Below are positions 63,489 to 64,000 of a stretch of DNA of 64,000 bases, piece after piece; the stretch's first letter is position 1; every line of letters starts with the position of its first letter. A program made the position numbers and the translations under genes. This DNA comes from Bacillus sp. 2205SS5-2 (GTDB lineage: Bacteria > Bacillota > Bacilli > Bacillales > Bacillaceae_K): contig NZ_JAYKTS010000012.1 of NCBI RefSeq assembly GCF_037024155.1, forward strand, positions 1-64,000, given 5' to 3'. Under the pieces are notes generated by a model. That model was not told where the DNA came from, did not search any database, and saw only the letters and a list, made by a program, of their open reading frames with translations.

Positions 63489-64000
63489 ATGGCAACAGCG
63501 AATATTGGATTTGAAGAAACGTTATGGAAAGCGGCAGATAAATTAAGAGGAAGTATGGACTCGGGTGAATATAAACACGTTGTCCTTGGGCTTTTATTCT
63601 TAAAGTACATCTCTGATAAATTTGAAACAAAATATAATGAGCTTCTTGAAGAAGGGGACGGCTTTGAAGAAGATCGTGATGAATATGAAGCTGAGAATAT
63701 TTTCTGGGTTCCTAAAGAAGCAAGATGGGGTTTTATCAAGGATAATGCTAAGGACACAAGGATTGGTCAATATATTGATGATGCGATGATTGAGATTGAA
63801 AAAGAAAACCCAGATTTAAAAGGGGTTTTAGATAAACGTTACGCTAGACCAGAAATTGATAAACGACGCCTAGGTGAATTGATTGATTTAATTTCAACTA
63901 TTAAGCTCCATGATAAAAGTGAAAAAGATTTGCTAGGTCGTGTTTATGAATACTTTCTCGGTAAATTCGCAAGTGCTGAAGGAAAAGGTGGAGGAGAGTT
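63489..64000 (+). CDS. hsdM: Type I restriction-modification methyltransferase subunit, partial
   Basis: The first 170 residues of HsdM, cut by the window edge. It begins [21 protein letters not shown], with the HsdM N-terminal helical domain ([18 protein letters not shown]) and then [21 protein letters not shown], just ahead of the SAM-binding region. ATG after GAGAAGGAG. hsdS and hsdR are expected downstream. HsdM methylates adenine in the specificity sequence read by HsdS. Confidence 0.93.
   Translation, partial: MATANIGFEETLWKAADKLRGSMDSGEYKHVVLGLLFLKYISDKFETKYNELLEEGDGFEEDRDEYEAENIFWVPKEARWGFIKDNAKDTRIGQYIDDAMIEIEKENPDLKGVLDKRYARPEIDKRRLGELIDLISTIKLHDKSEKDLLGRVYEYFLGKFASAEGKGGGE

Overview
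The window looks like chromosomal DNA from a low-GC, endospore-forming Bacillaceae. Shine-Dalgarno sites are strong AAAGGAGG types, TTG and GTG starts are common, and sigma-A, Fur and sigma-W type signals are readable. A run of genes at about 44-62.6 kb follows the Bacillus subtilis yfkK-to-yfjO neighbourhood, as I remember it: yfkK, a YtxH-like gene, yfkH, yfkF, chaA/yfkE, yfkD, yfkAB, yfjT, pdaA, yfjP and rlmCD. Extra genes such as pfeT, a class I fumarase and a NmrA-like gene are interspersed. I saw no rRNA, tRNA or CRISPR array.

Layout. 0-5 kb: a small membrane protein and an iron-regulated (Fur-box) pair of lipoproteins, one of them a beta-propeller/diheme cytochrome c, enclosed by two inverted copies of a short mobile-looking repeat. 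5-11 kb: an uncharacterised membrane protein, a soluble chemoreceptor, a GyrI-like protein, and an ECF sigma/anti-sigma pair. 11-20 kb: carbonic anhydrase, queF under a preQ1-I riboswitch, an ABC-F ATPase behind a leader-peptide attenuator, the sigma-W-type pspA-nfeD-floT operon, and bacterial nitric oxide synthase with an SRPBCC protein. 20-28 kb: repeat-rich DNA with a wrecked lctP and a tnpB fragment, then hssRS and hrtBA for heme sensing and efflux. 28-43 kb: mreBH, a broken BMP-lipoprotein/chemoreceptor operon, aminopeptidase, a MerR regulator with acyl-CoA dehydrogenase, a divergent photolyase, a chemoreceptor, and psuK-psuG for pseudouridine breakdown. 43-62.6 kb: the yfk/yfj block. 62.7-64 kb: the start of a type I restriction-modification locus, cut by the window edge.

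Three themes tie the window together. First, iron and heme handling: the Fur-regulated lipoproteins, HssRS-HrtBA, and the Fe(II) exporter PfeT. Second, envelope stress and cell shape: PspA/flotillin, MreBH, PdaA and the ECF pair. Third, strong erosion by repeats and point lesions. At least sixteen copies or fragments of a terminal-inverted-repeat element occur, along with three clusters of a GC-rich repeat and one large cruciform repeat. Five genes are clearly broken (lctP, a BMP lipoprotein, its chemoreceptor partner, a NmrA-like gene and yfjP), and a tnpB start codes into a stop.

All calls come from reading the sequence and from remembered family features. No search was run, so assignments without named motifs are tentative.
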